Part shown: one piece after another, positions 11,122 through 19,432 of the stretch | Position numbering within the stretch: position 1 is the stretch's first letter | Layout: each line of letters opens with the position of its first letter | Virus record (IMG/VR): IMGVR_UViG_3300027749_000411 | Location: 1 to 27,976 of that record | DNA from: a virus | DNA length: 27,976 nt | Reading direction: 5' to 3' (one strand) | Made by a program: the position numbers and the translations under genes | The notes under the pieces: model-generated | The model's database searches: none | What the model was told of the DNA's origin: nothing | What the model saw: the letters and a program-made list of their open reading frames with translations, nothing else

Positions 11122-11803
11122 TCGGTTTCCCCATGAACTTCATACAAAAATCAGAAATCAGTCCTGTTGCTTGGTATGCCACCCAGCAGTCCTGTACATC
11201 CCGATTTTGCCACTGCTTCTCAAAAAACTTACGATTGAAGGTATCTTCCTTCTTTCTGTCTTGGTAGTCAAGATGTATGCCGTAGAAGAGGCCTGTCATG
11301 GCTATCACAAAGAACAGGATGCCTATAAACGCAGCGGCTCTTAGTTCCCACTTTTCCCAGAACTCCCGGCTGGCTCTGGCTCTCTTTCGTTCTTGTGCCT
11401 CTACAAGCATTTCAGCGTCTAGTCGCTCCTGTAAGAGACGTTTATGCTCGTCCACAATCTCACGCCAGAGGTCAGGCATACCCAGCTCCCAACGCACCAT
11501 ACGCTCCAGGTCTGTGTAGAACTGCTTTGTTTGCCTGACACGTATTACATTGTCTATGGCCTCCTGCACCAGATTGGACTTCTTACCCTTTTTCTGGTCT
11601 TGCTTCTTTTGTTTCTCTAGCTTTTCTTGATGTTCTTCCAGCTTGGATTGACCGTGGAAGAAGTTGGACAGTGCGCCACCTATTTCGGTGGTCATGTCAG
11701 ACAGGTCTGAGCCTGTGCGTTTTAGGTCTTTATAAACGTCAATAGCACCTTTGATGGTGCTATAGGCGGTCTTGCAGAGGGCAAAAGCGGTAACCGGGTC
11801 AAT
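11096..11803 (-). CDS. Lysis-cassette membrane protein, probable ATT start
   Basis: About 235 residues. From the first ATG (11695) it is 199 residues, but the frame stays open for 37 codons upstream (to the in-frame TAG) and reads like coding sequence (IDPVTAFALCKTAYSTIKGA, then VYKDLKRTGSDLSD), recalling the IDPxTA-type start of phage proteins of this kind. There is no ATG, GTG or TTG in that stretch; ATT at 11801-11803 has AGGGG six bases upstream. The rest has a long charged helical region with MPDLWREIVDEHKRL and one membrane helix (about 156-176). It could regulate or anchor the lysis machinery, or act as a spanin-like part; the exact role is unknown. Confidence 0.65.
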   Translation of the reverse strand: MDPVTAFALCKTAYSTIKGAIDVYKDLKRTGSDLSDMTTEIGGALSNFFHGQSKLEEHQEKLEKQKKQDQKKGKKSNLVQEAIDNVIRVRQTKQFYTDLERMVRWELGMPDLWREIVDEHKRLLQERLDAEMLVEAQERKRARASREFWEKWELRAAAFIGILFFVIAMTGLFYGIHLDYQDRKKEDTFNRKFFEKQWQNRDVQDCWVAYQATGLISDFCMKFMGKPNGNLTQSP

Positions 11804-11816
11804 GACCTACCCCTTA

Positions 11817-12164
11817 TTACAATCCCTCGCCAGGAGTCACATAAACAGTTGCCGTTCCAGTTGCAATAATTGCAGATACAAACAAGGTAGTAGACGCACT
11901 GTTGGTTGCCTGTTTAGGCGCAGTGAAGATAACAGTTTGATTGTTGTGCAATATAGTTCCATACGCAGGAGTACCCGCAACAGGAATGACTGCATCATCT
12001 GTGCTTGCTGTGCCTATCCTGATAAACACCTCGGCAACAGTTCCGTTGTGGATACGCAACTGGTTAGCAGGGCTGTCTGACAGGATTGCAACCGTGTTAG
12101 CCGCAGTGGTGACGTTGATGCGAGTTGTCTTTCCCTGCACCTGAAAGGCAATGTTATTAGCCAT
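11817..12164 (-). CDS. Small beta-rich structural protein, paralogue of the one at 20352
   Basis: 115 residues, mainly beta-rich with many Thr, Ala and Val. The segment ANQLRIHNGTVAEVFIRIGT and the C-terminal VYVTPGEG recur in the protein encoded at 20352-20687 (NQYRILNSGTVTVFLGVG, VYITPGSG), so the two are paralogues. This type occurs next to tail genes in related phages and may be a virion decoration or tail-tip protein. The TAA of this gene is a few bases before the ATT start region of the next. Confidence 0.65.
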   Translation of the reverse strand: MANNIAFQVQGKTTRINVTTAANTVAILSDSPANQLRIHNGTVAEVFIRIGTASTDDAVIPVAGTPAYGTILHNNQTVIFTAPKQATNSASTTLFVSAIIATGTATVYVTPGEGL

Positions 12165-12400
12165 CAGTACACCTTCTTGCCACCGCCTGAAGTGGGTGAG
12201 TGCTTGGTGTCGTAGGGGGTCTTCTCAGAGAAGTCAAAGACAGCACGGTAACCACCAACAGGCAATTGTCCAGGCTCCCACCGCTGCATTCCCATACTGC
12301 CGTCACGGGGCAACTGAGGGCGTGTAGATTTTGCAACCTGCTGGTTTAAGCTGTGGTCACGCTGGTGAGGACGCAAACTCTTAGTTTTGGGATGTTCCAT
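12164..12400 (-). CDS. Hypothetical small protein
   Basis: 78 residues, basic, rich in Gln, Arg and Pro, with a GSMGMQRWEPGQLPVGGYRA segment and a C-terminal GGGKKVY. No family recognised. AAGGAG lies upstream. It shares one base with the next gene. It may be a minor virion protein, since the C-terminal style (GGGKKVY) is common in small late phage proteins. Confidence 0.6.
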   Translation of the reverse strand: MEHPKTKSLRPHQRDHSLNQQVAKSTRPQLPRDGSMGMQRWEPGQLPVGGYRAVFDFSEKTPYDTKHSPTSGGGKKVY

Positions 12401-12590
12401 TACTTCTCTCCTTGATGTTTACCAATAGGAAACTGAATACTACGAATATAGCCAGTGTCGCAACTCTTGTCCACTCTGGCTCTGTCATTGTCCAACACCC
12501 CAGGGCAAACGAAGTCAGCAACGCCAAGATGCTTATAAGCCTGTCTGTGATGATTGCAAGTGCAACTTTGATGATTTGGATTCCGTCCAT
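12381..12590 (-). CDS. Small two-TM membrane protein
   Basis: 69 residues with hydrophobic helices at about 5-34 (interrupted by TDR at 15-17) and 43-58, followed by a polar tail KERSNGTSQN. AAGGAG lies upstream of the ATG. Small two-TM proteins near lysis genes can be class II holins or antiholins, but a three-TM holin is already present, so this may be an accessory or unrelated membrane protein. Overlaps the next gene by 20 bases. Confidence 0.6.
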   Translation of the reverse strand: MDGIQIIKVALAIITDRLISILALLTSFALGCWTMTEPEWTRVATLAIFVVFSFLLVNIKERSNGTSQN

Positions 12591-12609
12591 GATTTCTCCT
12601 TAATGTCGG

Positions 12610-12624
12610 GATAATCATATTATC
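12610..12624. other. Perfect short palindrome upstream of the two-TM gene
   Basis: GATAAT-CAT-ATTATC at 12610-12624 overlaps the stop of the upstream leftward gene and lies 20 bases before the ATG at 12590. It could be an operator or a weak hairpin; no T-run makes it a terminator. Confidence 0.3.
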
Positions 12625-12832
12625 ACTTATCCTCATCATCATCTACATCCATAAACCCTGCACCCCACTCGGCATCAGAGTCTTTGAGCTTCAAGGCTTC
12701 CAGCTTCAGGGCACGGTCAGCCACCCGCATCTTGTCGGTGATGGTGGCATTCGGGTCAGCCATGACCTGCCGCAAAAGCTCGTTTAAGGCCTTCTCCAGC
12801 TCTGGATTGATGCCCTTGGCCTTCTTGCTCAT
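12623..12832 (-). CDS. Conserved small phage protein
   Basis: 69 residues. The pattern DPNATITDKMRVADRALKLE followed by a DAEWGAGFMDVDD-type acidic end is one I recall from many phage genomes, usually near virion or lysis genes. It is helical with a very acidic tail. Function unknown. It is coupled to the upstream gene by an ATGA overlap. Confidence 0.7.
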   Translation of the reverse strand: MSKKAKGINPELEKALNELLRQVMADPNATITDKMRVADRALKLEALKLKDSDAEWGAGFMDVDDDEDK

Positions 12833-12981
12833 TTCTGTAGCTTACGGCCTACCGCACGTTTTGCTGGCTTAAAAGGCCTGTTCTGTGTTTTTTTCTGAAT
12901 GCGCTGGTGATACTCTTCTCCAGCACGGGCTTCATTCTCACCACCCTCACGGGCCATTCTTTGTTCTGCGCTTTCTGCCAT
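12829..12981 (-). CDS. 50-residue charged protein
   Basis: 50 residues. It begins MAESAEQRMAREGGENEARA and ends with a basic FKPAKRAVGRKLQK. The acidic front and basic back make it a polar, probably disordered or helical mini-protein. Its TGA overlaps the next ATG (ATGA), and its own ATG lies three bases from the preceding stop, so it belongs to the late operon. No family known. Confidence 0.65.
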   Translation of the reverse strand: MAESAEQRMAREGGENEARAGEEYHQRIQKKTQNRPFKPAKRAVGRKLQK

Positions 12982-12983
12982 GA

Positions 12984-14993
12984 TTATTTCCTTTTTTGAG
13001 AATCTGGTGTTACACCAGCTAAAACACCGCCAGCAGTTTTAGCTGGTTGTAGTGCATTGAAAACTTCTTCTTTCATTGGCTGCGGCAATTGACCTAGCAA
13101 CTCGTCTAGATTTCTTGCAGATTTTGCGGCATTGGTCAACACCCGCATTGTTTCTTTGCTTACTTTGCCTTCTAAAACATCAAGCAATGTATTTGCAGTT
13201 GTTATTTTTGTATTGAACAAAGAGGGCAATCTTGGCAAACCAAGATTGGTTTTCAACACATCAGCCAATCTTGTTGTACCAGCAGCGGCTTGCTCTTTTA
13301 TAACATCTTCACGCTTAACCTCACCTGCAATCTTTCCCAGTTGTTGCTGAGTGCTTGCGCTTATCTGTTTGAATATGTTGTAGCTTCCAGGCCCAAAAAC
13401 TTTTTCAACTTCATCCAGTGAATTTCCTTCTATTAATTTTACAAATTCTTTTGGACTGCTTTGATACAAAGCCAACACATCTGCACCAAGTTTTGATTGT
13501 GAAATGAGTTGTTCTCCAAGAGAATAATTCTTTAAATATTCTCTGTATCCCGTTCCACCAGCACGTTCTACTGCATCAATGATGACTGGTTTGACAGATT
13601 CCAAAACACTTGCGGCAAATTGTTTTTGTGCTTTCTTGTCATCTTTAAACAATTCTTTTGCAACTGCATTGATAGAATTTTTACGAATGCTGTCTAAGGC
13701 AAAAGCATCTATAACACCCCCGGCGTTTTCCCACTTGGATATGTCTTGTCCAACTCTTACCAAAGCTGTTTCTAAATCTTTATTTCCAGCAATAGACGGG
13801 TCACGTAATTTGTTGTTTAACGCATTAACAACAGGTTGCGCTTTCAGAGGCCTTAGTCCATGTGCTTCCAAACTTTGTGCGGCGGCCTCTGCAAATCTTC
13901 TTGCATCGCCAAAACGCAAAGAACCTTCCGCTGCTTGTGTAGCCACATCTTCAGCTCGTTTACCCAGTTCACCCATATATGTGTATTTGCCAAATTGTGT
14001 GGGCAATTCACGATAAGGTGTTGGATATTGTTCTCTTGTGCTTGGCCTTCTCTCTAATGGCTGACGAGGTGCTTGACCTCCGATATAACTTGGAGCAGCC
14101 ATTGGCGCACGGCCTTCTGCACGACCTCCTGCCGCAGTAAATCGGCGAACATCTTCTACTTTTTGTTTTGCCGCCTCACCCATCCTAGCGGCTTCACCTT
14201 GATATTTGGGTAGCTTTTGACCAGCAATATTTGCGGCCTCTAGCTCTGTTTTCAAAACAGGAATGAGTCTTTCATTCAAGTCTCTTTTCATCTGGTCACG
14301 TGCTTCTTTTGCTGCCGTTTGATTTGCACCACCAGCAATTTGCGACAACCTATTAAATCTACTTGCCTCTTGTTGACCAAACAATTTTGTAAAAAATTCA
14401 GGGTCACGTTTTTCTGCTCTTTGTAACAACGCCTGTGCGGTGGGCGCATCAAGCACTGCACGACCAGTCTTGGGGTCAAGAACAGCTAATGCTTGTGAAG
14501 CAGTCAAGTCGTCCGATGATTGTTTCAACACTTGACGTGCCTGAGTTAAATTTGGCCCAAGAGATTCTGTGGCAATCTTTGCGGCCTTGGTAGTTGGAGA
14601 ACTTTTCAAAAGGTCACCAATGCTTGCACCAACTTTTCCAGCACCTTTTAATATTTCGGGCAATGCTCTGCCACCAGCTTCAAATGTAGCTCCTGTCAAA
14701 ACATTCTTGACAGGCTCGGTCACCATCTGTTGTGTTGTTCTAGGTGGCTCGTATCCAGCACCTCTTTTGAGGGCTTGCAACGCTTCTTTTGTTATGCCAT
14801 AACCAAGACCAGCTCCACCAACAGTTCCTGCTGGGCCAAGAAAAGAACCTAAACCAGCACCAGCAGCAGTACCCAACATCTCCACTGTTGGTTCAACAAA
14901 CTCCATTGCTTGTTGACCAAAAGGTTTTTCAGCGGTTACCTGTGATAATTTTTGTGGTTTTGGTTTGTCTTCACTGACATCAGATAACTTCAT
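12984..14993 (-). CDS. Large virion protein, ejection-type candidate
   Basis: 669 residues. Residues 24-80 are hydrophobic and rich in Gly and Ala (TVEMLGTAAGAGLGSFLGPA then GGAGLGYGITKEAL), like the membrane-inserting segments of phage internal or ejection proteins. The rest is long, helical and charged with Gln and Lys runs, with no enzyme motif seen (no transglycosylase signature). In podoviruses such proteins form the internal core that passes through the tail into the host envelope. The protein starts with short SQVTAEKP-like polar repeats. Function inferred from place and composition. Confidence 0.6.
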   Translation of the reverse strand: MKLSDVSEDKPKPQKLSQVTAEKPFGQQAMEFVEPTVEMLGTAAGAGLGSFLGPAGTVGGAGLGYGITKEALQALKRGAGYEPPRTTQQMVTEPVKNVLTGATFEAGGRALPEILKGAGKVGASIGDLLKSSPTTKAAKIATESLGPNLTQARQVLKQSSDDLTASQALAVLDPKTGRAVLDAPTAQALLQRAEKRDPEFFTKLFGQQEASRFNRLSQIAGGANQTAAKEARDQMKRDLNERLIPVLKTELEAANIAGQKLPKYQGEAARMGEAAKQKVEDVRRFTAAGGRAEGRAPMAAPSYIGGQAPRQPLERRPSTREQYPTPYRELPTQFGKYTYMGELGKRAEDVATQAAEGSLRFGDARRFAEAAAQSLEAHGLRPLKAQPVVNALNNKLRDPSIAGNKDLETALVRVGQDISKWENAGGVIDAFALDSIRKNSINAVAKELFKDDKKAQKQFAASVLESVKPVIIDAVERAGGTGYREYLKNYSLGEQLISQSKLGADVLALYQSSPKEFVKLIEGNSLDEVEKVFGPGSYNIFKQISASTQQQLGKIAGEVKREDVIKEQAAAGTTRLADVLKTNLGLPRLPSLFNTKITTANTLLDVLEGKVSKETMRVLTNAAKSARNLDELLGQLPQPMKEEVFNALQPAKTAGGVLAGVTPDSQKRK

Positions 14994-16384
14994 TTAACCT
15001 CCTCGACATCAGGGTCATCAGGGTTACTGAGTCCTGTAACTCTATACTTTTTCCCTTTGATTTCAAGAACTTGGTTTATTGAATATTTACCAGTAGATTT
15101 TTCTGCGGATTGCGGAGTAACACCACCACCATAGGTATCTACAAAACTTCTTGGTTTTGCAATTTCAGGTACTTTGTATCCTGCTGATTCGTAAGCAAAT
15201 TTTCTGTTATCTGCTGTACCTTTGGTGTAGTCGATTTGGTCTTGCACCATATCTCTAACCACACTTGGGTCATCTGATTTTTTGGCGGTAAAAGATTGAT
15301 AGTTTTTCAATTCGTTACCTGTCAATGTTGCCCCAAACAAAGCGTGTCGGTTTGGTGCTTGCAGGCGTTCATACTTAGACCACCATTGAACAGCTTTTCT
15401 ACCCTCTTCATCTCCAAGCCTACGCTTTGCTTCATAAGACAAATCCGCACCAAAACCTAAAAGACCCAAAGAAGCATATTCATCTTTGAATTCTGACTTT
15501 AGTTTTTGCAGGTCTGTTGACAATGACTGCAATCCTTCAATTTTTGACAACTCTGATTCTTTAAGAGGCTTTCCATCTTTGCCACCACCTCTGGCTTTAT
15601 CTTCAGACATTTGCAATCTGCGTTCTTGCATTGCAAGAGAACGCTCTCGATAGCTACGTTGTTCAGCCTGTGCTTCCAGACGATTTTTTTCTGAAAACAA
15701 TTTGTTAGCCGCATCGTAGGCTTGCTTGTGATATTCATACAAGCCAGCCAGACCAATCTTGTCAGCCATTTGCTTGTAAAAATTTGCGCCAGTTTGAGCA
15801 AACAAAACATCTGCCGCTTGCCTTGAGGCCTCACGGTCAGTCTGCGCCAGCGTCATCACATCCTTGAGCTGTTTGTCCAGCATGTCGTATCTGGACTTCA
15901 GATTCTTCATGTTTACATCAAACTTGTCTTTTTCTTTCTTGTACAAGTCTTGTCTACCCTTTTGGTAGCCTTCCAACATGCCGTTCATAGCGTGCATGGC
16001 TTGCATAGAGTTCTGCTTGCCACCAGCACCCATAGCCATACCTACGACATTGACCAAAGAATACAAAGCAGCAATATCTTTTACGTCATCTTTAGTAGGT
16101 ATAAAAGGCTCGCTGGTTTTTTTATACACCTCTTCTTTTTCTGTAAACACAGGAGAAGTCTTTACCGCTTGTGCAGCGGTTTCACCAGATTGCTGATAAG
16201 TTTTCTGCCTATCCGCTTCTGCCTGGGTGAGCATTGCTTTTTCAGCGCCAGCAACCTCTGCCTTTGCTTTTGTTGACTCAGCCAGCTTTTCTTGGGCAGG
16301 TTTGACTATTTGCTCATAAGATGGAGAAATAGACGGCGTAATGCTTGCTAAATCTTTGAGTGGTTTGGTGACTTCTGCCATCAT
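14990..16384 (-). CDS. Large helical virion protein, ejection-type candidate
   Basis: 464 residues. Residues about 30-330 are almost entirely charged, Ala-, Gln- and Lys-rich helix with coiled-coil heptads, interrupted by a short hydrophobic patch (ALYSLVNVVGMAMGAGG) near residues 105-121. The C-terminus is a small domain (SINQVLEIKGKKYRVTGLSN). Two ATGs in a row start the gene; the second, MAEV, has the better spacing to AAGGAG. Probably a core or ejection protein together with its neighbours on both sides. Confidence 0.6.
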   Translation of the reverse strand: MMAEVTKPLKDLASITPSISPSYEQIVKPAQEKLAESTKAKAEVAGAEKAMLTQAEADRQKTYQQSGETAAQAVKTSPVFTEKEEVYKKTSEPFIPTKDDVKDIAALYSLVNVVGMAMGAGGKQNSMQAMHAMNGMLEGYQKGRQDLYKKEKDKFDVNMKNLKSRYDMLDKQLKDVMTLAQTDREASRQAADVLFAQTGANFYKQMADKIGLAGLYEYHKQAYDAANKLFSEKNRLEAQAEQRSYRERSLAMQERRLQMSEDKARGGGKDGKPLKESELSKIEGLQSLSTDLQKLKSEFKDEYASLGLLGFGADLSYEAKRRLGDEEGRKAVQWWSKYERLQAPNRHALFGATLTGNELKNYQSFTAKKSDDPSVVRDMVQDQIDYTKGTADNRKFAYESAGYKVPEIAKPRSFVDTYGGGVTPQSAEKSTGKYSINQVLEIKGKKYRVTGLSNPDDPDVEEVK

Positions 16385-17397
16385 TCACTCCTTGGTTTTT
16401 CAGCGGGTTGACCATAAATTGTTCTAGTCATATTGCTGAAGTAACTGGCTGTCAACTGGTTAGCGTACTGGTCAGCTTGCATACCCGTGCGGATAGCACC
16501 CAGAGCCATCTGGTCACCTATACCCGACAACTTCAGGCCATAGTCGTACTGTTGTTGCAACAACTGATTACGCAGAGCCTGTACCTGCGCTTCTGTCTGC
16601 TGTGCGCCCACACCGCCTCTGGCTTGTGCGCCCTGTGCAGCCTGTGCCCGTGCAGCTTGAATAGCTTGCTGGCCTGTAGGAGTTAGTTCTCCCCGCTGTG
16701 CAGCCGCTTGCAGTTCCTGACCTTTAGCTTGGTAGGGTGCAGCCACAGCTTGTATCTCTTGTTTACCAGCCTGACCAGCTTCCCGTGCCTGTGTAGCTTG
16801 TTTGCCACCCAGCAAACCCTGAATGCCAGCAACACCCAGTTTGCCCAAGTCACCCTTGCTGATTCCTAGAGCTTCTGACAACTTGTCAGCGTATCCTTTT
16901 TGTGGGCCTTCTTGGTCAGGCAATGCAGTAGCCCGTCCAGCGCCTATGTCCATGTACTGCTGAATATCTGCTGGGCTAGCCACAGGCAAACCAGGAGCTA
17001 CCGGGGTGGGTGCTGGTTCATATTTGCCACCAAATTCAGCTTGGTAATTTACAGGCTGGTTTCCAAAAATGGAAATTTCTGGGGGCGGGGGAGCCGAAAT
17101 TTGTTGCGAAAATTGAGGCTCTGACCCAACAGATGTGTCTACAGGCATAGATGAACCAGCATCAGAGGGCGTTTGTTCAGCGCCCATATCCTGTTCTGTC
17201 ATCTCTAGTGGCTGAAAAGAAGGCACTCCAGTGTCCGCATGAGGCTTACCAGAGCCTCCTTCTGCCTTCAGCAGGGCTGCTTCCTGGGGGGTAATGTAGG
17301 CCAGCATGTGCCCTTTCGGGGCTTTTGCTTGCAAAAGTGCGGCTATCTGGCGCACATCTGCGCCTATACCAGTCATTTTCCTGAGTGCTGAAGCCAT
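16381..17397 (-). CDS. Virion protein with a P-EA-LK-GGSG module
   Basis: 338 residues. Residues 30-61 (AYITPQEAALLKAEGGSG, then DTGVPSF) match the start of the next protein, at 17398, and a motif I recall from podovirus structural proteins. The middle is proline-rich and polar; residues 180-300 are an Ala/Gln-rich helix (QAIQAARAQAAQGAQARGG). It has no membrane helix. With its neighbours it probably forms part of the internal core or ejection complex. The ATGA overlap with the next gene implies coupling. Confidence 0.62.
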   Translation of the reverse strand: MASALRKMTGIGADVRQIAALLQAKAPKGHMLAYITPQEAALLKAEGGSGKPHADTGVPSFQPLEMTEQDMGAEQTPSDAGSSMPVDTSVGSEPQFSQQISAPPPPEISIFGNQPVNYQAEFGGKYEPAPTPVAPGLPVASPADIQQYMDIGAGRATALPDQEGPQKGYADKLSEALGISKGDLGKLGVAGIQGLLGGKQATQAREAGQAGKQEIQAVAAPYQAKGQELQAAAQRGELTPTGQQAIQAARAQAAQGAQARGGVGAQQTEAQVQALRNQLLQQQYDYGLKLSGIGDQMALGAIRTGMQADQYANQLTASYFSNMTRTIYGQPAEKPRSE

Positions 17398-19092
17398 TTA
17401 CAGTCCTAACGCATCTTTGAGACGCAGTGATTCCTCGTTCCACACATTCTTGCGAGGCTTACCCGTTTTCTTACCCTCAATTTCACCCGCTCCACGGTAT
17501 CCTGTCAATGCCTGTCCCAGAGTGCTGGTAGGGTAAAACGGAGCCTGTAGTGTAGTCCCCAAGTTGGTTGTTTGTCGCCCAGGAGTAGTAGGCGCTTTTG
17601 GGGTCTTTCCCCCATAAACAAACAAGTCAGGCTTGTAGGTTGTGTCTTCAGTTGTAATGTCTGTTTCAGTGTCGCTTAAGTCTTCACCTGTATCTCCCAG
17701 GTCAACACCGCCAGTGTCAATGATGTCACCTGTATCACCCAAATCTACTCCACCAGTAAACGTGTCTGTTTGTTCTTCTGGGCCAGTGTCTCCTAAGTCA
17801 ACACCACCCGTGAAGGTTTCTGGTTGTGTTACGGCTCCTGTTTCCCCAAGGTCAACGGCTCCTGTAAATGTATCTGTAGCAGCAGGGCCAGTCTGACCTA
17901 AATCTACAGCACCAGTAAAAGTATCCGTTTGAGTGGTAGGCCCAGTTTGACCTAAATCAACAGCTCCGGTAAATGTGTCTGTCGCACCGGGAGTGGTTAC
18001 TTGTTCAGTGGTGACTGCGGCATTACCAGCACCAATACCTGTCAAGTCAATAACGGCTTGGTCAGTTGTAACTGGTGCAGTAGTTGCCGTTTCAGTCGTT
18101 GTGGTTGTTGTTGGTTCAGCAGTCTTGGTTGGTTCTTCTGCTTTTGTTACCGAAACAGTTTCTGTTGTTTTTTCTGGTTGAGCCGCAGTAGCGCTAGTAG
18201 TCGTATCTGGTTTTGCTGCGCTTGACCCAAGTGCTCCAGCAGCGCCAACAAGCGCACCTGCAACACCACCAGTAACCGCACCGCCAGCAGCTCGTCCAAC
18301 AATGTTGCTTCCAGTAGCAGAAGAAACACCAGAACCAACAAGAGCTGCTCTAGCATTGTTTAACACATCTTGTTCATTACCACCAGCCGCAGCAGTTTGA
18401 ACAATTGATGCTCCTGTAGATGCAATAAGATTTGTTACTACTGGATTTTGTACAACATCATTTATTTGTTTTGCAACACCAGGAACTTGCGAGCTTATTA
18501 CAGCCGCAGATGCTGCATCTGCTACTGCGTTCGCTACAGGTGAGCCATTTGCAACCAGGCGAGTGGCATTTGCAATAGCCGTACCCACAGTTGTAGCTGT
18601 GGATGTAGCAGCCGCCCCCGCAGCCGCCGCCTGTGCTGCGGTTGCTCCAGATGCTGTTGCGGCAGCAGATGCTTGCGCTGCGCTTGTCATCACACCCGAC
18701 TCCATAAGTGCAGCACCAATTTCTACGCCAATCATGGGAACAGCAACTGCCAGCCAAACATTTGTTGCTTGTTTAATTCCCTCGGCTGTAAAGCCACCAA
18801 AAAAACCGCCACCAACGGCTGATTGACCCCAAGGCCTTGCTTGAATTCTCGCCACATCTGAAGCTGGCAATATTTCCGGTGGTAATGTGCCACCAGTTGC
18901 AACAACAGTTCCTGAGTCATCACTTATGTCCAAAAACTCAGGCAATCCAGTATCAGGATTTTTTGTGCCAGAACCGCCCATCATCTTTAACATGGCTGCT
19001 TCATGTGGGTTGATGTGGGCAAGAATAGAGTCACCACCACGTCCTTTAGAGCGTAGTTCTTCTGCTGACTTCTTTAACTTTTGGTCTGCCAT
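17398..19092 (-). CDS. Repeat-rich virion protein with the same N-terminal module
   Basis: 564 residues. Residues 20-53 (LAHINPHEAAMLKMMGGSG, then PDTGLPEF) are the shared module. Residues 95-290 are a long Ala/Thr/Val/Gly-rich region with hydrophobic helices that could enter a membrane. A Thr-rich linker (TTTTTTETATT) follows, then about six copies of a TFTGAVDLGQTG-type repeat (residues about 370-468) and a proline-rich tail. It may be an internal or fibre-associated protein; the repeats could be a flexible spacer or binding region. Confidence 0.6.
   Translation of the reverse strand: MADQKLKKSAEELRSKGRGGDSILAHINPHEAAMLKMMGGSGTKNPDTGLPEFLDISDDSGTVVATGGTLPPEILPASDVARIQARPWGQSAVGGGFFGGFTAEGIKQATNVWLAVAVPMIGVEIGAALMESGVMTSAAQASAAATASGATAAQAAAAGAAATSTATTVGTAIANATRLVANGSPVANAVADAASAAVISSQVPGVAKQINDVVQNPVVTNLIASTGASIVQTAAAGGNEQDVLNNARAALVGSGVSSATGSNIVGRAAGGAVTGGVAGALVGAAGALGSSAAKPDTTTSATAAQPEKTTETVSVTKAEEPTKTAEPTTTTTTETATTAPVTTDQAVIDLTGIGAGNAAVTTEQVTTPGATDTFTGAVDLGQTGPTTQTDTFTGAVDLGQTGPAATDTFTGAVDLGETGAVTQPETFTGGVDLGDTGPEEQTDTFTGGVDLGDTGDIIDTGGVDLGDTGEDLSDTETDITTEDTTYKPDLFVYGGKTPKAPTTPGRQTTNLGTTLQAPFYPTSTLGQALTGYRGAGEIEGKKTGKPRKNVWNEESLRLKDALGL
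17690..17985 (-). repeat. Tandem coding repeats in the 564-residue protein
   Basis: About six degenerate units of TFTGAVDLGQTGP (the later ones VDLGDTG) are encoded here, 15-20 codons each, with short variable linkers. Copy number could change by slipped or homologous recombination, which would alter the spacer length. Confidence 0.7.
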
Positions 19093-19093
19093 C

Positions 19094-19432
19094 TCACACT
19101 CCCAAAGACGATGCTATCTGTTGATGAATAGATTGATGCACACCAACCCAGTCGTAAAAATCATCTTCTACATTCCAATCACTGTCTAGCAATTGAAACG
19201 GGTTATCCAAGTTCAAGATAACAGCTAACTGCTGATGCTCTTGGTTATGTACAAACAACCAGTCATCTAGGTTTGCAGGGTCAGCATCTGTGATGGGGTA
19301 CTTCTGCACAAGTATTCCTCTGTCTGCCAGAATCTCGTAGAAGAGCTGGTGTTGCACACCGTTCTCAAACAGGAACTCCCCGAGGCCATCCTTGTCCCCA
19401 AACTTGACGTAGGACAATGTTTCCATGTTCAT
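19094..19432 (-). CDS. Conserved phage protein with two similar halves
   Basis: 112 residues. The first half has DDWLFVHNQEHQQLAVIL and the second has YDWVGVHQSIHQQIASSLGV, so an internal repeat of the form DW-x-x-VH-x-x-x-H-QQ-(L/I)A is visible. I recall this protein next to tail fibre genes in related phages, with a conserved DWN and H-x-x-x-H. The His pattern could bind a metal. Function unknown. Confidence 0.7.
   Translation of the reverse strand: MNMETLSYVKFGDKDGLGEFLFENGVQHQLFYEILADRGILVQKYPITDADPANLDDWLFVHNQEHQQLAVILNLDNPFQLLDSDWNVEDDFYDWVGVHQSIHQQIASSLGV

Noticed and set aside
18458-18757. Cys-rich 99-codon leftward frame inside the 564-residue gene
   Set aside because: Artificial Cys/Gly content comes from reading the GCA/GCT-rich Ala codons in another frame.
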